Below are positions 14,542 to 24,027 of a stretch of 64,000 bases of DNA, piece after piece (the stretch's first letter is position 1; each line of letters begins with the position of its first letter). The position numbers were made by a program, and so were the translations under genes. The DNA comes from Methanolapillus africanus (GTDB taxonomy: Archaea; Halobacteriota; Methanosarcinia; Methanosarcinales; Methanosarcinaceae). The stretch covers positions 46,052-110,051 of the forward strand of contig NZ_JAWDKD010000002.1 in the NCBI RefSeq assembly GCF_032714475.1, written 5' to 3'. The notes under the pieces were generated by a model. The model ran no database searches. It was not told the origin of the DNA and saw only the letters and a program-made list of their open reading frames with translations.

Positions 14542-15768
14542 TCAGTCTTCAATAATACCGACACCGATTAAACGCCACCTGGAATCGATCCGCCGGCTGA
14601 TGGCCACGTGCGCGCCTTTCTGCACGCAAACCGGGCGCTTCAACTTCACTTCGGCAACGTCTTTTCGAGCGCTGGTGACAACGCCGACGGTCGTCGCGGT
14701 GCCGATGTTGAGCATCAGCGGTTCGCTGGTTTTGATTTCATTAATTTCAGCTTCGTTGGTGACGCCGACAACCCGTTTCAGAAGGTCGAGCTTCATCAAA
14801 AATCCTTCGCGCGTCGGCGGGAGCGTGCCCGGCTTTCCGACGACTTGTCCGGTGAGCGAGTCGCCTTTCGTGAGCGACGGGTCCAGAAGGGTTCCGAGCG
14901 CCAAAAGACCGCCCGGCAAGGCTTTTTTCACTTTGGATTTGCCGGCGTGAATTTCGGTCACTTTGGTAAAAATCGGCTCCCAGCGGGTTGATCCGTCGGA
15001 AGTGATCTTAAGTCCCGGGCGGATTTCCACGTCGTCGCCTTCTTTAAAAGTGCCTTGCGTCAGCGTTCCGCCGATGACGCCGCCTTTGATATCGTTGTAT
15101 GTAAAACCCGGACGGTTGATGTCAAACGAGCGGGCGATGAGCATTTGCGTTTCCTTGTCCATTTTGTGTTCCGGCACCGGAATACAGGTGTCAAGCGCTT
15201 GAATGAGCGCGTCGATGTTGATTTTTTGCTGGGCGGAAACGGGGATGATGGGCGCATTTTCCGCAACGGTTCCTTTGACGAATTCTTTGATTTCCTGATA
15301 GTGCTCAAGCACGCGGTCCCGGGAGACAAGGTCGATTTTGTTTTGAACAATAACGACATTCTTGATGCCGATGATGTTCAAGGCCATCAAGTGTTCCTTC
15401 GTTTGCGGCTGCGGACATTTTTCGTTGGCGGCAATGACAAGCATCGCGCCGTCCATGATCGCGGCGCCGGACAACATGGTCGCCATCAAAGTTTCGTGTC
15501 CCGGCGCGTCGACGAACGACACCGTTTTGATTTCTTCGGTTTTGGTGCCGCAGTGCGCACATTTTTTCTCGACCGTGTAACATTCCGGTTCGGCGCAGCT
15601 CGGACATTTTCTGAAAACAGTGTCGGCATAGCCGAGGCGGATTGAGATACCGCGTTTAATTTCTTCGCTGTGCGTGTCCGTCCACACACCGGATAAAGCC
15701 TTAACAAGTGTTGTTTTTCCATGGTCGACGTGTCCGACCATGCCGATATTTAAACTGGGTTGCGCCAT
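14542..15768 (-). CDS. eif2g: Translation initiation factor aIF2 subunit gamma
   Basis: This is the GTP-binding subunit of aIF2, which carries initiator Met-tRNA to the small ribosomal subunit. It has 408 residues. The G-domain motifs are GHVDHGKT (12-19), DAPGH (87-91) and NKID (143-146). A zinc knuckle lies at C55, C58, C70 and C73. Two beta-barrel domains follow, the second ending SRRIDSRWRLIGVG. The start ATG 15768 has GGAGGGAA. It leads the conserved cluster; the S6e gene that often precedes it is not present here. Confidence 0.96.
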   Translation of the reverse strand: MAQPSLNIGMVGHVDHGKTTLVKALSGVWTDTHSEEIKRGISIRLGYADTVFRKCPSCAEPECYTVEKKCAHCGTKTEEIKTVSFVDAPGHETLMATMLSGAAIMDGAMLVIAANEKCPQPQTKEHLMALNIIGIKNVVIVQNKIDLVSRDRVLEHYQEIKEFVKGTVAENAPIIPVSAQQKINIDALIQALDTCIPVPEHKMDKETQMLIARSFDINRPGFTYNDIKGGVIGGTLTQGTFKEGDDVEIRPGLKITSDGSTRWEPIFTKVTEIHAGKSKVKKALPGGLLALGTLLDPSLTKGDSLTGQVVGKPGTLPPTREGFLMKLDLLKRVVGVTNEAEINEIKTSEPLMLNIGTATTVGVVTSARKDVAEVKLKRPVCVQKGAHVAISRRIDSRWRLIGVGIIED

Positions 15769-16344
15769 GGTATTTCCCTCCGGCGAATAAAACGCCGAAA
15801 TAAAAGATAAAATAATAATAAAATTGTGAAAAAATAAAGGTGATTGATATCAAAAAAGACTCAACCGATTGAAAACATGTTCGAATTCATTCCAATTCAT
15901 GTTTCAAGTTCTCATTTTCCGTATGAAACGGCAATGCAATTTCATGTTTGAGTAGTAAGGGATTTTAAATTATATAATGATTCTTAAAGGTTATGGTAAA
16001 TACGCCTGTTTTATTTGAAATTTGATTGAAAATTAAATATCAGATAAATTTTCAAGTCTGTTTGAATTTTTCCCGATTTTTGAGTTTTTTTCAAATAGAT
16101 TTGAATTTTTCCAATTTTTTGAACTTTTTTCAAATGAACTTGAAAAAATTACAGGAATAAATTATACTTGAATTTCCAAACTGCTTTTTTAAATTTTAAT
16201 TCCGGCTGTTGATTTGATTTTATTTTCAGAATAATAAACATTTTTAAAATAAATTAAAAATATTAGATGATTTATGAAAATTTTAAATATGTCTTCACAT
16301 TATCTCTTTTTTAGAACATATTAAATTTTAAAGAGGAGATCAAC
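15769..16344. other. Gene-free AT-rich spacer between divergent genes
   Basis: This gap separates aIF2-gamma (minus) from the DUF4062 gene (plus), so it should hold promoters for both. It is A/T-rich with repeated runs such as TTTGAATTTTTCC and TTTTTTCAAAT around 16060-16145. I see no gene or RNA. Before the DUF4062 gene the site GAGGAGATC is clear. Confidence 0.5.
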
Positions 16345-18069
16345 ATGAAGAAAATTAAAATATTTATCAGCAGCGTTCAATCCGAATTCAAAGACGAACG
16401 TCAAATGCTTTTCGAATATTTGACGTCCGATCCGCTTTTAGGAAAATACTTTGATCCGTTTATTTTTGAAAACGTTCCTGCCATGGATTTTTCGGCGGAC
16501 CGTGTTTATTTTCAAGAAATTGAGGAAAGCGAGATTTACATCGGCCTCTTTGGAAAAGAATACGGAACCGTCAACGGTGAAATATCCCCAACCGAGCAGG
16601 AATTCAACCACGCCGGAAAAATGAGCAAAACACGATTGGTTTTTTTGACCCGTCACGCGGATTCCGAAAGAAATCCAAAAGAATTAAAATTCATCAAGAA
16701 GGCTGAAAAAAATGTTGTTTGGAAACAGTTTTCAACCGCAACGGAACTTAAGTTCTCCGTTTACGCATCGCTGGTTCGTTATTTGGAAGAGAAGGAATAC
16801 ATCCGAACGATGCCGTTTGATGTGTCTTTTAATTCGGCGGCAACGATTGATGATTTAGACATGGATAAAATTAAAAATTTTATTGATTTGGCCAACAAAA
16901 AACGAAGGCTTCCCGGATCAATTCAATCATCACCGGAAAATGTGTTGACGCACTTGAATTTGCTGCAAAACGGACGCATCACCAACGCGGCAATTTTGCT
17001 TTTTGGAAAGCAACCACAGCGATTTTTCCTGCCGTCCGAAGTTAAATGCGCCCATTTCCATGGAACTGAAATCAGAAAACCCATTCCATCCTATCAAGTT
17101 TACAAAGGCGACGTCTTTCAATTGGTTGACCAAGCGGTTGATTTCGTTTTATCTAAAATTAACGTTTTTGTCGGAACCCGCGACGAGAGCGTGCAAGTCC
17201 CCATTCTTTATGAATTGCCGGTGGCGGCGGTAACGGAAGCCATTGTCAACGCTATTGTTCACCGAGATTATACGGACAACGGAAGTATCCAGATCATGCT
17301 TTTTAAAGACCGGTTGGAGATTTGGAATCCCGGATATTTACCATACGGATTGACGCCGGAAAAACTGCGCGGTCCGCACCGCTCCATTCCGACAAATCCG
17401 CTGCTTGCCGAAGCGATGTACCTGTCCGGATATATTGAGAGAATGGGAACAGGAACCGGAGACATAATCCGCCTATGCCGGGAAGCAGACCTCCCGGAGC
17501 CGGAATTCATTCAAGAAACATATTTCCGAACAATCATCCGGCGCAACCAAAGTGAAGAAGAGGAACAAAATCAAGTCGGCTTTCAAACCGATTCTGCATC
17601 TTTGCAATCGGCAATCTTTCAAATAAATCCCCAATTTGCCCACCAAGTTACCCCCCCAACAATCCAACAAGTTACCCAACAAGTTACCCAACAAGTTACC
17701 CAACAAGCTACCCAACAAGCAACCCACCAAACAACCAAACAAAAAGATCAACAAAATACACATCGGATAAGAGATATTCAAACAAACAGAATTCAAAAAG
17801 AAGATTTAAAACACGTACAGAAAATTGTTCAAATTATGACTCAGAACTTGAAAAGAACAGAACTTCAAGATCTCATGAAACTAAAAGATAAAAACAATTT
17901 CATGTCAAAATATTTGAGCCCGGCAATGAAATTTGGATATATTGAAATGACATACCCCGCTAAACCGACTCACCCCAACCAGTGCTATCGGCTGACGGAT
18001 AAAGGATTAAGGATGAAAAGAAAAATGAAATCGGATTTAAGGAAAAATAAGAATGAGCAGATGAAATAA
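16345..18069 (+). CDS. DUF4062 - ATPase (RecG-like C-terminal) - winged-helix protein
   Basis: This 574-residue protein has a DUF4062 domain at residues 3-100 (IFISSVQSEFKDERQM and YIGLFGKEYG). The middle and C-terminal parts match the HATPase-like family usually fused to an AlbA_2/Schlafen-like domain (RITNAAILLFGKQP, then NAIVHRDYTDNGSIQIMLF at 302-320 and GYIERMGTGTGDIIRLC). The usual AlbA_2 domain appears to be replaced by DUF4062. Residues 440-470 are a Gln/Thr-rich linker made by 12-bp DNA repeats, and a winged-helix-like region ends the protein. Such multidomain proteins are often stress, regulation or defence factors; the role here is unknown. The start has GAGGAGATC. It is alone on its strand. 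Confidence 0.8.
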   Translation: MKKIKIFISSVQSEFKDERQMLFEYLTSDPLLGKYFDPFIFENVPAMDFSADRVYFQEIEESEIYIGLFGKEYGTVNGEISPTEQEFNHAGKMSKTRLVFLTRHADSERNPKELKFIKKAEKNVVWKQFSTATELKFSVYASLVRYLEEKEYIRTMPFDVSFNSAATIDDLDMDKIKNFIDLANKKRRLPGSIQSSPENVLTHLNLLQNGRITNAAILLFGKQPQRFFLPSEVKCAHFHGTEIRKPIPSYQVYKGDVFQLVDQAVDFVLSKINVFVGTRDESVQVPILYELPVAAVTEAIVNAIVHRDYTDNGSIQIMLFKDRLEIWNPGYLPYGLTPEKLRGPHRSIPTNPLLAEAMYLSGYIERMGTGTGDIIRLCREADLPEPEFIQETYFRTIIRRNQSEEEEQNQVGFQTDSASLQSAIFQINPQFAHQVTPPTIQQVTQQVTQQVTQQATQQATHQTTKQKDQQNTHRIRDIQTNRIQKEDLKHVQKIVQIMTQNLKRTELQDLMKLKDKNNFMSKYLSPAMKFGYIEMTYPAKPTHPNQCYRLTDKGLRMKRKMKSDLRKNKNEQMK

Positions 18070-18140
18070 ATGGAAATATAGTGAGTGAAAACAAAAAGAG
18101 AACGAAAAAATTAAGAAAAATTAAATTCTAAAAAAAGAAA

Positions 18141-18161
18141 ATTGTGACCTTAAGTCACAAT
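18141..18161 (-). terminator. Hairpin overlapping the purP stop
   Basis: ATTGTGAC pairs with GTCACAAT around five bases. On the minus strand the stem contains the last codons and the stop of purP, and a T-rich tail follows. It lies in the 80-nt convergent gap and may serve purP only. Confidence 0.6.
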
Positions 18162-19313
18162 CTTTTCTAATTTATCCGCTTCAAGCGCGCGTTTGACCTC
18201 ATAAGCAATCCGGCGTCCGGTGCTCATCGGTTTTCTCCAAGTCGCATTGCCGTACGGGTGGCCAACCGACATGTGAACGTTGGTTCCGCCACCGACGCGG
18301 GGTGCCACGTCATAAATGTAGAAGTTCAAGTCTTTGTCGACACATGTTTGGAGACAGAACGGCCCGATGATGCCCGGATCATAGTGTTTTTTGCTGGCTT
18401 CGACGAATTTTTCCGCCATCTCAAAGACGTTTTCAAGCAAGGATTCACGCAGGGTGGCGGAGTTGTGGCCGCAAACCGTGTATTCCGGCGTGATTTGAGC
18501 GCCTTGGAGTTTCATTTGCTGAGGCGCCGGCAAGCGGGTGTGGCCGTCAAGGCTGGTTTCAAAGCGCCAGTCGATACCGAGGATTTCAATCGGGCTCATT
18601 TCTTCTTCAATCGGGGAGTAGAACATGTCGAAGTTGAAAACCGGACCGATGATGTAGCGCTCGATTCTCGCGCCTTTGAGTGCTTCTTCGGTGATGACGC
18701 CTTGTTTCAGGAGCGTGCTTGACTTTTCCACGTATTCGTCGTAACTGGCGGCTGTGAAAAAGCCGCGTTCGAGTGTTTTGACGGCGTGCGGCAACTTCAC
18801 CATGACGAGCGCGTCGATATCTTCGGGATTGTCAATTTTTTCCGGGAACGGAAGACCTGCTTTTTCGAGGATCCAGTAATAGCTTTGGGATTCCGAGCGT
18901 TCTTCGCTGCGGAGCATGTTGCGGCTGCCGAGAATCGGGACTTTGAAATCGTCTTCAATCGCGTCGATGCTGCAGTAGGATGTAAAGGAACGGTTCGGGA
19001 CCATGAGAACACTGTCGTCCAAAATCTTTTGCTGGTTTTGGGGCAAGAGGATTTCATTGAAATTATTGTAAATGACCGCCTCGTCCACGATGCCGCGCAC
19101 CAAATTTCCTTGGGCGTCGCGCTGGGATTTGAAATATTTGGAATAAGTAAGTTCCCGTCCTTTTTTACAAAAGGCAACCGTCTTAAAATTTTCCTCGGCG
19201 GCGCCGTCGCAAACGTCTAAACCGGAGTGGGACGCAATCGTTCCGATTTTAACCTTTTCCGGATTGTTGTAATATTGGTCAACTGTTTCTTTAATTTGGC
19301 TCTTTGAAATCAT
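18150..19313 (-). CDS. purP: Formate-dependent FAICAR synthetase PurP
   Basis: This 387-residue enzyme formylates AICAR with formate and ATP in the ninth step of purine synthesis, replacing the folate-dependent PurH activity in archaea. The DUF1246 domain is at the start (IGTIASHSGLDVCDGA), followed by an ATP-grasp core and a DUF1297 domain (FYIYDVAPRVGGGTNVHMS). The length is standard. The start ATG 19313 has AGGAGTCATC. It is a single-gene unit, convergent with the DUF4062 gene. PurL is encoded elsewhere in the window. Confidence 0.95.
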   Translation of the reverse strand: MISKSQIKETVDQYYNNPEKVKIGTIASHSGLDVCDGAAEENFKTVAFCKKGRELTYSKYFKSQRDAQGNLVRGIVDEAVIYNNFNEILLPQNQQKILDDSVLMVPNRSFTSYCSIDAIEDDFKVPILGSRNMLRSEERSESQSYYWILEKAGLPFPEKIDNPEDIDALVMVKLPHAVKTLERGFFTAASYDEYVEKSSTLLKQGVITEEALKGARIERYIIGPVFNFDMFYSPIEEEMSPIEILGIDWRFETSLDGHTRLPAPQQMKLQGAQITPEYTVCGHNSATLRESLLENVFEMAEKFVEASKKHYDPGIIGPFCLQTCVDKDLNFYIYDVAPRVGGGTNVHMSVGHPYGNATWRKPMSTGRRIAYEVKRALEADKLEKIVT

Positions 19314-19471
19314 AAGATGACTCCTGTTCGTCAGATGATGAAAAATAAAAATGAAAATAAAATTAAGAAAAAATGTTTGAGTTTGTAAATAAGGCTGAAT
19401 TATAAAAAGGAATTGTTTGAAATGATTATTATTTAATCATCAAACAATCGGCATAATCATCCAACCGGTCA

Positions 19472-20302
19472 TCAACTCAAATTCGATGTAAACAGAACAT
19501 CCAAAAGCGTACCCGTAATATAAATTTCAATGACGGCGGCGACCAGCAAGAGCGGCAGCATGAAGAACAAATAACCCCAGCCGGCCGACAAGAAGTCTTT
19601 GGCCAGCGCGTCCCAAGTGATTTTGCCGATGATTTTTGAAAAAGTCCGAACGCCTAATCGAAAACCGACTGCTGTGGAGAGAATAATAATCGGAAGTTCA
19701 ATAATACCGTGCGGAACGAGTCCGACCAGCAAGAAATCCAAACCGATCATCCGGATAGAGTATTCCGAAACCATGCCGATAATTGCACCGTTGAAAGCAA
19801 TGGTGACGAGCGGAAACAAACCGAAAACAAAACCGAGCGCAACGGCTAAAACTGTCACGCGCGTATTATTCAGAAAAATATCAATCGTTTTCAGAAATGA
19901 ATTTTCCGATTCAGACGCCATCGAATCGGATAAAAGTTTGATGAGTTCGTCCATTAATTCAGGACTGGCAGCTGAAAGAAGGTAGCCGGCCGCAAAACAA
20001 ACCGCAAAAACGGCGGTCATCCAAAATGTGTAAATTTTGTGGTCGGATAAGAATTTGAACAATTTTGTTTTGTACCGTTTTCCAAGACCATGGGACGGAT
20101 TTGGATTCGAATCCAAGTTTAAATTCAGGTCTGACGGACTTTGACCGGCAGACAGTCTGCCGGAATCAGAAAAAGACGGTTCAAAATGGAAATCACCGTC
20201 TGTGTAATCGCTGTTATTATGATGATCGTTGTTGCCGACCGTACCGTTATTATTATCAGCGCCAAAATCATTCGTTTTTTGAGTATCGTTATTTGAAATC
20301 AT
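19472..20302 (-). CDS. SpoIIM/DUF95-family membrane protein, paralogue 1
   Basis: About 276 residues. An Asn/Asp/His-rich hydrophilic N-terminus of about 90 residues precedes a Stage-II-sporulation-M (DUF95) membrane domain with five or so membrane segments, including FGLFPLVTIAFNGAIIGMVS and LVGLVPHGIIELPIIILSTA, the family signature. In archaea the function is unknown. I choose ATG 20302, because the TTG at 20308 lies between it and the AGGTG ribosome-binding site. A close paralogue follows upstream at 20491-21219. Confidence 0.85.
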   Translation of the reverse strand: MISNNDTQKTNDFGADNNNGTVGNNDHHNNSDYTDGDFHFEPSFSDSGRLSAGQSPSDLNLNLDSNPNPSHGLGKRYKTKLFKFLSDHKIYTFWMTAVFAVCFAAGYLLSAASPELMDELIKLLSDSMASESENSFLKTIDIFLNNTRVTVLAVALGFVFGLFPLVTIAFNGAIIGMVSEYSIRMIGLDFLLVGLVPHGIIELPIIILSTAVGFRLGVRTFSKIIGKITWDALAKDFLSAGWGYLFFMLPLLLVAAVIEIYITGTLLDVLFTSNLS

Positions 20303-20490
20303 GACCAAACACCTAAAAATAAAGATCGTAAAGAGAAGTGGTTCTAAAGATAATTCGTTCGTTTTTGCAGAAGAGTTGACGCAGTCATTGCGTCAAAATT
20401 CGTTTTTGTAAATAAAACATTCCTATAAAAATATTTGTTTGAAATGTTTCTGATTTTGATTGCTTCGATTTGAATCAAAAATTAAAAAAA

Positions 20491-21219
20491 TCAAACAAAC
20501 AAAACGCTCAAGAGCGTTCCCGTGACATAAACTTCAACGACGGCCGCCAACAGCAGAAGCGGCAGAATAAAGTAAAAGAATCCCCAGCCGGCTTCCGACA
20601 CTTCTTGGGCAAACAGTTTCCAAGTGACGTTTCGGCCGAAGAGTTTTGAAAAAACGACGGCGCCCAGACGGAAACCGACGCCTGCGGACAGAATGATCAT
20701 CGGCAATTCAATGATACCGTGCGGAACGATGCCGACCAGCAAATAGGCAAAGCCGGCCGTTCGGGCAATGTATTCGGAAACGACGCCGACCATGATGCCG
20801 TTGGCCAGGATAATGAAGAGTGGGAAGAGTCCCAAAACGACGCCAAACGCAATGGCGAAGAGCGCAATTTGCGCGTTGTTGAAAAAGATTTGAATCATGA
20901 GCTGAAACGAACTGTCCGTGTCAACAGCGCCTAACGCGGTGGAAATCGTTTCCATCAGCTGGTCCGACAGTTCCGTGTTGGACGCGGAAACCATGTAACC
21001 GACCGCGAAGCAGAGAATAAAAACAACCGCCATCCACAACGTGTAAACTTTATGAACGGAAAGGAAAGAACGCAGATGTTTTTTGTATCCGGGCGTCTGC
21101 GTCGGAATCGGATCGCCCCAGGACGGATCTAAAATAACCGGTTCGGACCCCGTGTCTGTACTTGAATTTGTACCTGAATTCGTATTTTGTTCATACTCGG
21201 GATCTGTTCCGCGTTCCAT
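20491..21219 (-). CDS. SpoIIM/DUF95-family membrane protein, paralogue 2
   Basis: This 242-residue paralogue of the neighbouring gene shares the layout of a hydrophilic N-terminus, SFLSVHKVYTLWMAVVFIL, and the signature LVGIVPHGIIELPMIILSAG. The N-terminal extension is Glu/Thr-rich rather than Asn-rich. Start ATG 21219 has AGGAGGTCAATC. The two genes are on one strand with a 188-nt gap, so tandem duplication is likely. Its role is not known. Confidence 0.85.
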   Translation of the reverse strand: MERGTDPEYEQNTNSGTNSSTDTGSEPVILDPSWGDPIPTQTPGYKKHLRSFLSVHKVYTLWMAVVFILCFAVGYMVSASNTELSDQLMETISTALGAVDTDSSFQLMIQIFFNNAQIALFAIAFGVVLGLFPLFIILANGIMVGVVSEYIARTAGFAYLLVGIVPHGIIELPMIILSAGVGFRLGAVVFSKLFGRNVTWKLFAQEVSEAGWGFFYFILPLLLLAAVVEVYVTGTLLSVLFV

Positions 21220-21280
21220 GATTGACCTCCTGCGTTTTATATTTCATTTCATCGTTATTATCTTTATGATTTGGACGCGC

Positions 21281-21306
21281 CGCCCGCGCGCGTTACAGCG
21301 GCACGT
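21281..21306 (+). repeat. GCGCGCGTTA intergenic motif, copy 2
   Basis: The block CCCGCGCGCGTTACAGCGGCAC lies in the short spacer between the DUF63 and SpoIIM-like genes. No inverted-repeat element is attached here, so the motif exists on its own. Confidence 0.65.
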
Positions 21307-21374
21307 TTTGCCGCTGCAAACAAAAACGGGCACATCGTTTTATTTTGACTTTTTTCTTTGGTTTGCCTGTCCGG

Positions 21375-22241
21375 TTAAATGCCGAAGAAGACGCGCAGCG
21401 AATTGCGGATCGCCGGCCCAAGTCCAAGAATAATGATCACGAACTTGATCGCATTTTTGATCGTTTCAATCTGATCTTTGTCTTCGCCCTGGGATTCGGT
21501 TTCAAGACCCTTGTCCAAAATCCAAACCACAATCATGAAGATCGCAATTTTGAGCGGGTACATGACCAAAGCCGAGCCGGTCAAATCGATTAAAAACGAC
21601 GGCAGGACGTGTTTTTCATAGTAGCCGAAAACTTCAATGCCGATGACGGTTGACGTGGCGTCCATCAAATGCGCGAGCAGGATCGTCAGGTTGAATTTAT
21701 CGGAATAGATTTTGCTGCCGAGTTTTTTGGCGACGAGTCCGAAAACGGTGGTGATTGCCAGACCGACGCCGACGACGGCAAACGGAACCCACCAGTGGAC
21801 GACGTCATTGACGGCGAACAAAACGATGAAAACCGCTGCGACGAACAGGCAGCCGAGACCGGCGTACACGAAATAAAATGATTTGACGATTTTAAACTTC
21901 TGAAGGAGAAGCGACACGAATAAACAGAGCGCTGTGACCAAGAAGGCGAAGAAATAAATGTTGGGCGTAATCAAAACATAACTGAACGGCGGCTGAATGA
22001 CGCCGGAATCGCCGACCACACGCAAAGACGCGCCGGCCACCACGAACGGCAAGGTCGCGCCCAGAGAATATTTGTCGACGGCGATGTTCATTTTCCGCAG
22101 GGAATAAATGATAAAGTAAACCGCGATTCCTAAAATAACCGCCCATGTGAGCGTGTTAAAGACGTTGTAGCCGGAATCATAAATCACCGGGTTGATGTAA
22201 TTGGTGTAAATGAATTCCGTTAATGTTTCCGTAAATGACAT
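21375..22241 (-). CDS. DUF63 family membrane protein
   Basis: This 288-residue archaeal membrane protein has eight or so membrane segments. The N-terminus FIYTNYINPVIYDSGYN, the segment YSLGATLPFVVAGASLRVVGDSG and LLAHLMDATSTVIGIEVFGY are typical of DUF63. Function is unknown. It is the farthest upstream of three consecutive minus-strand membrane genes; spacers are 120-190 nt. Confidence 0.9.
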   Translation of the reverse strand: MSFTETLTEFIYTNYINPVIYDSGYNVFNTLTWAVILGIAVYFIIYSLRKMNIAVDKYSLGATLPFVVAGASLRVVGDSGVIQPPFSYVLITPNIYFFAFLVTALCLFVSLLLQKFKIVKSFYFVYAGLGCLFVAAVFIVLFAVNDVVHWWVPFAVVGVGLAITTVFGLVAKKLGSKIYSDKFNLTILLAHLMDATSTVIGIEVFGYYEKHVLPSFLIDLTGSALVMYPLKIAIFMIVVWILDKGLETESQGEDKDQIETIKNAIKFVIIILGLGPAIRNSLRVFFGI

Positions 22242-22503
22242 GTTATCCCAAGCTGAAAATGATTAAAAGGATTAGCAAACAAAATCAAAGAGAATTAAAC
22301 TTATAGAAACATGACGGCATTAATACTATAAAACGATACACAATACAACAAAAATGATAAAAGAGAGACAACAAAAACGATAAAAAGGAAGCAACATCAA
22401 GCAAAAATAGGCTGAAATGACAACATGTTTTATATTTAGTCGCTCATATTGTTTCTATTGTTTTGAATATTGAAAAATATGGACAAATAAATAAAAATAG
22501 GAT

Positions 22504-22588
22504 ATGAATCATTTTTACTAAAATATGGATCATTTTTACTAAAATATGGATCATTTTTACTAAAATATGAATCATCTTTACTAAAATA
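22504..22588. repeat. Four-copy 21-bp tandem repeat
   Basis: The unit ATGGATCATTTTTACTAAAAT is repeated four times with few changes and decays toward 22615. It lies in the divergent, AT-rich gap 22242-22671 between DUF63 and egsA and ends about 60 nt before egsA. It could bind a regulator or be a slippage product. Nothing else is seen in the gap. Confidence 0.8.
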
Positions 22589-22671
22589 TGAATAAACGAT
22601 TTACTAAAAATTTTTATTTAACTAAAATTTTCTAAAAATTCTAATTATTTAAAAAATCAACCGGGATTAAA

Positions 22672-23790
22672 ATGAGCAAATTCAAAGGTCAAAAGGGTCA
22701 GGCGGTTTCCGAAAGCAGCCGCTGGCGCGAGGATGAGATGCGCGAATCGAAATGGATGCAGTTTCCCCGGGAAGTTCTCATCGGCAACGACGTGCTCAAG
22801 GAAACGCCCGCCGTTCTTCAAAAATTGAAACTGACGGGCAAAACATTCATTGTCACCGGCAAAAATACGGCGGGCGTCGCCGGCAACGATGTCGCCGCTC
22901 TGTTGGAAAAGGAAAAAAACGAATGCTATATCTACAAGTCGGAAAAAGCGACATTGGAAGAAGTGGAAAAGATTGAAGCGGCGGCCAAAGAATTTAAACC
23001 GAAATGCTTTTTGGGCGTCGGCAGCGGCCGGTCGATCGATTTGGCGAAATTGGCGTCCAAGCGCTGCGACATTCCGTTTATCAGCGTCCCAACCGCGGCG
23101 TCCCACGATGGAATCGCGTCGTCGCGCGCGTCCATTCATTCGGACGAAAAATCAGAATCTTATGCGGCACAAGCGCCGATTTCCGTGATTGCCGACACCG
23201 GCATCATTTCGCAGGCGCCGTTCCGGTTGCTGGCGGCCGGCTGCGGCGACGTGATTTCCAACTGCACCGCCGTTTTGGACTGGGAACTGGCCAGCCGGCA
23301 TCAAAACGAACCGTTCAGCGAATCGGCAGCCTTGATGTCTAAAATGAGCGCGGAAATGATTATGGGATCGGCGGACCTCATCCGCCCGGGACTGGATAGT
23401 TCCGCCCGGATGGTTGTGAAAGCACTGGTGCTGAGCGGTATTGCGATGAGCATTGCCGGATCATCCCGCCCGGCGTCGGGTTCGGAACATATGTTCAGCC
23501 ACGCGCTGGACCGGATTGCGAAAAAACCGGCGCTTCACGGTGAACAGTGTGCGATCGGCGCGATTATGATGATGTATTTGCACGGCGGCGACTGGGAAAA
23601 GATTCGCAGCGCTTTGATTCAAATCGGCGTGCCGACGTCGGCGTCCGAAATGGGAATTGCTGATGAGGAAATCATTGACGCGCTTTTGCTGGCGCACACG
23701 ATTCGGCCGGAGCGGTACACCATTTTGGGCACAGGACTCACGCCGTCAGCTGCCGAAAAGGTTGCTGCGGTTACAAAGGTTATACAGTAA
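22672..23790 (+). CDS. egsA: sn-glycerol-1-phosphate dehydrogenase
   Basis: This enzyme reduces dihydroxyacetone phosphate to sn-glycerol-1-phosphate, giving archaeal lipids their stereochemistry. It has 372 residues. Motifs are WMQFPREVLIGNDVL at the start of the domain, GVGSGRSIDLAKLAS in the NAD(P) site, SVPTAASHDGIASSRAS, GSEHMFSHALD and LHGEQCAIG (zinc ligands Asp and two His in the family). I keep ATG 22672, because GC-rich coding sequence begins exactly there. An alternative ATG at 22738 has a better ribosome-binding site, GAGGATGAG, and would remove 22 residues not needed by the fold. Confidence 0.94.
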   Translation: MSKFKGQKGQAVSESSRWREDEMRESKWMQFPREVLIGNDVLKETPAVLQKLKLTGKTFIVTGKNTAGVAGNDVAALLEKEKNECYIYKSEKATLEEVEKIEAAAKEFKPKCFLGVGSGRSIDLAKLASKRCDIPFISVPTAASHDGIASSRASIHSDEKSESYAAQAPISVIADTGIISQAPFRLLAAGCGDVISNCTAVLDWELASRHQNEPFSESAALMSKMSAEMIMGSADLIRPGLDSSARMVVKALVLSGIAMSIAGSSRPASGSEHMFSHALDRIAKKPALHGEQCAIGAIMMMYLHGGDWEKIRSALIQIGVPTSASEMGIADEEIIDALLLAHTIRPERYTILGTGLTPSAAEKVAAVTKVIQ

Positions 23791-24027
23791 AATCGTTCAC
23801 GACCGATATGTCGTTTATTTCGGTTTGATTTTGTTATCCAAAGGTTAAAATCAAATAAACAGATAAATGACCTGTTGCAACAAATGATTCAAGTCGTTCG
23901 ATTTATTCAACCGTTTCAATTTATCAACGATTAATTTCAATTTATCAACGATTAATTTCAATTCATCAACTATTCTTATCAATTCATTTATCAATTCAAT
24001 CAAAAATCAAACTCATCAGGTGGAGAA

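Noticed and set aside
15055..15645. 196-codon plus-strand frame opposite aIF2-gamma
   Set aside because: It is a shadow of the real gene, with the Phe/Val/Arg-rich composition typical of antisense frames here.
16345..18069. Calling the DUF4062 protein a defence system
   Set aside because: There is no partner gene, no defence island and no known match that I can cite, so I leave the function open.
22504..22588. 21-bp repeats considered as CRISPR
   Set aside because: There are no spacers between units, and only four copies.
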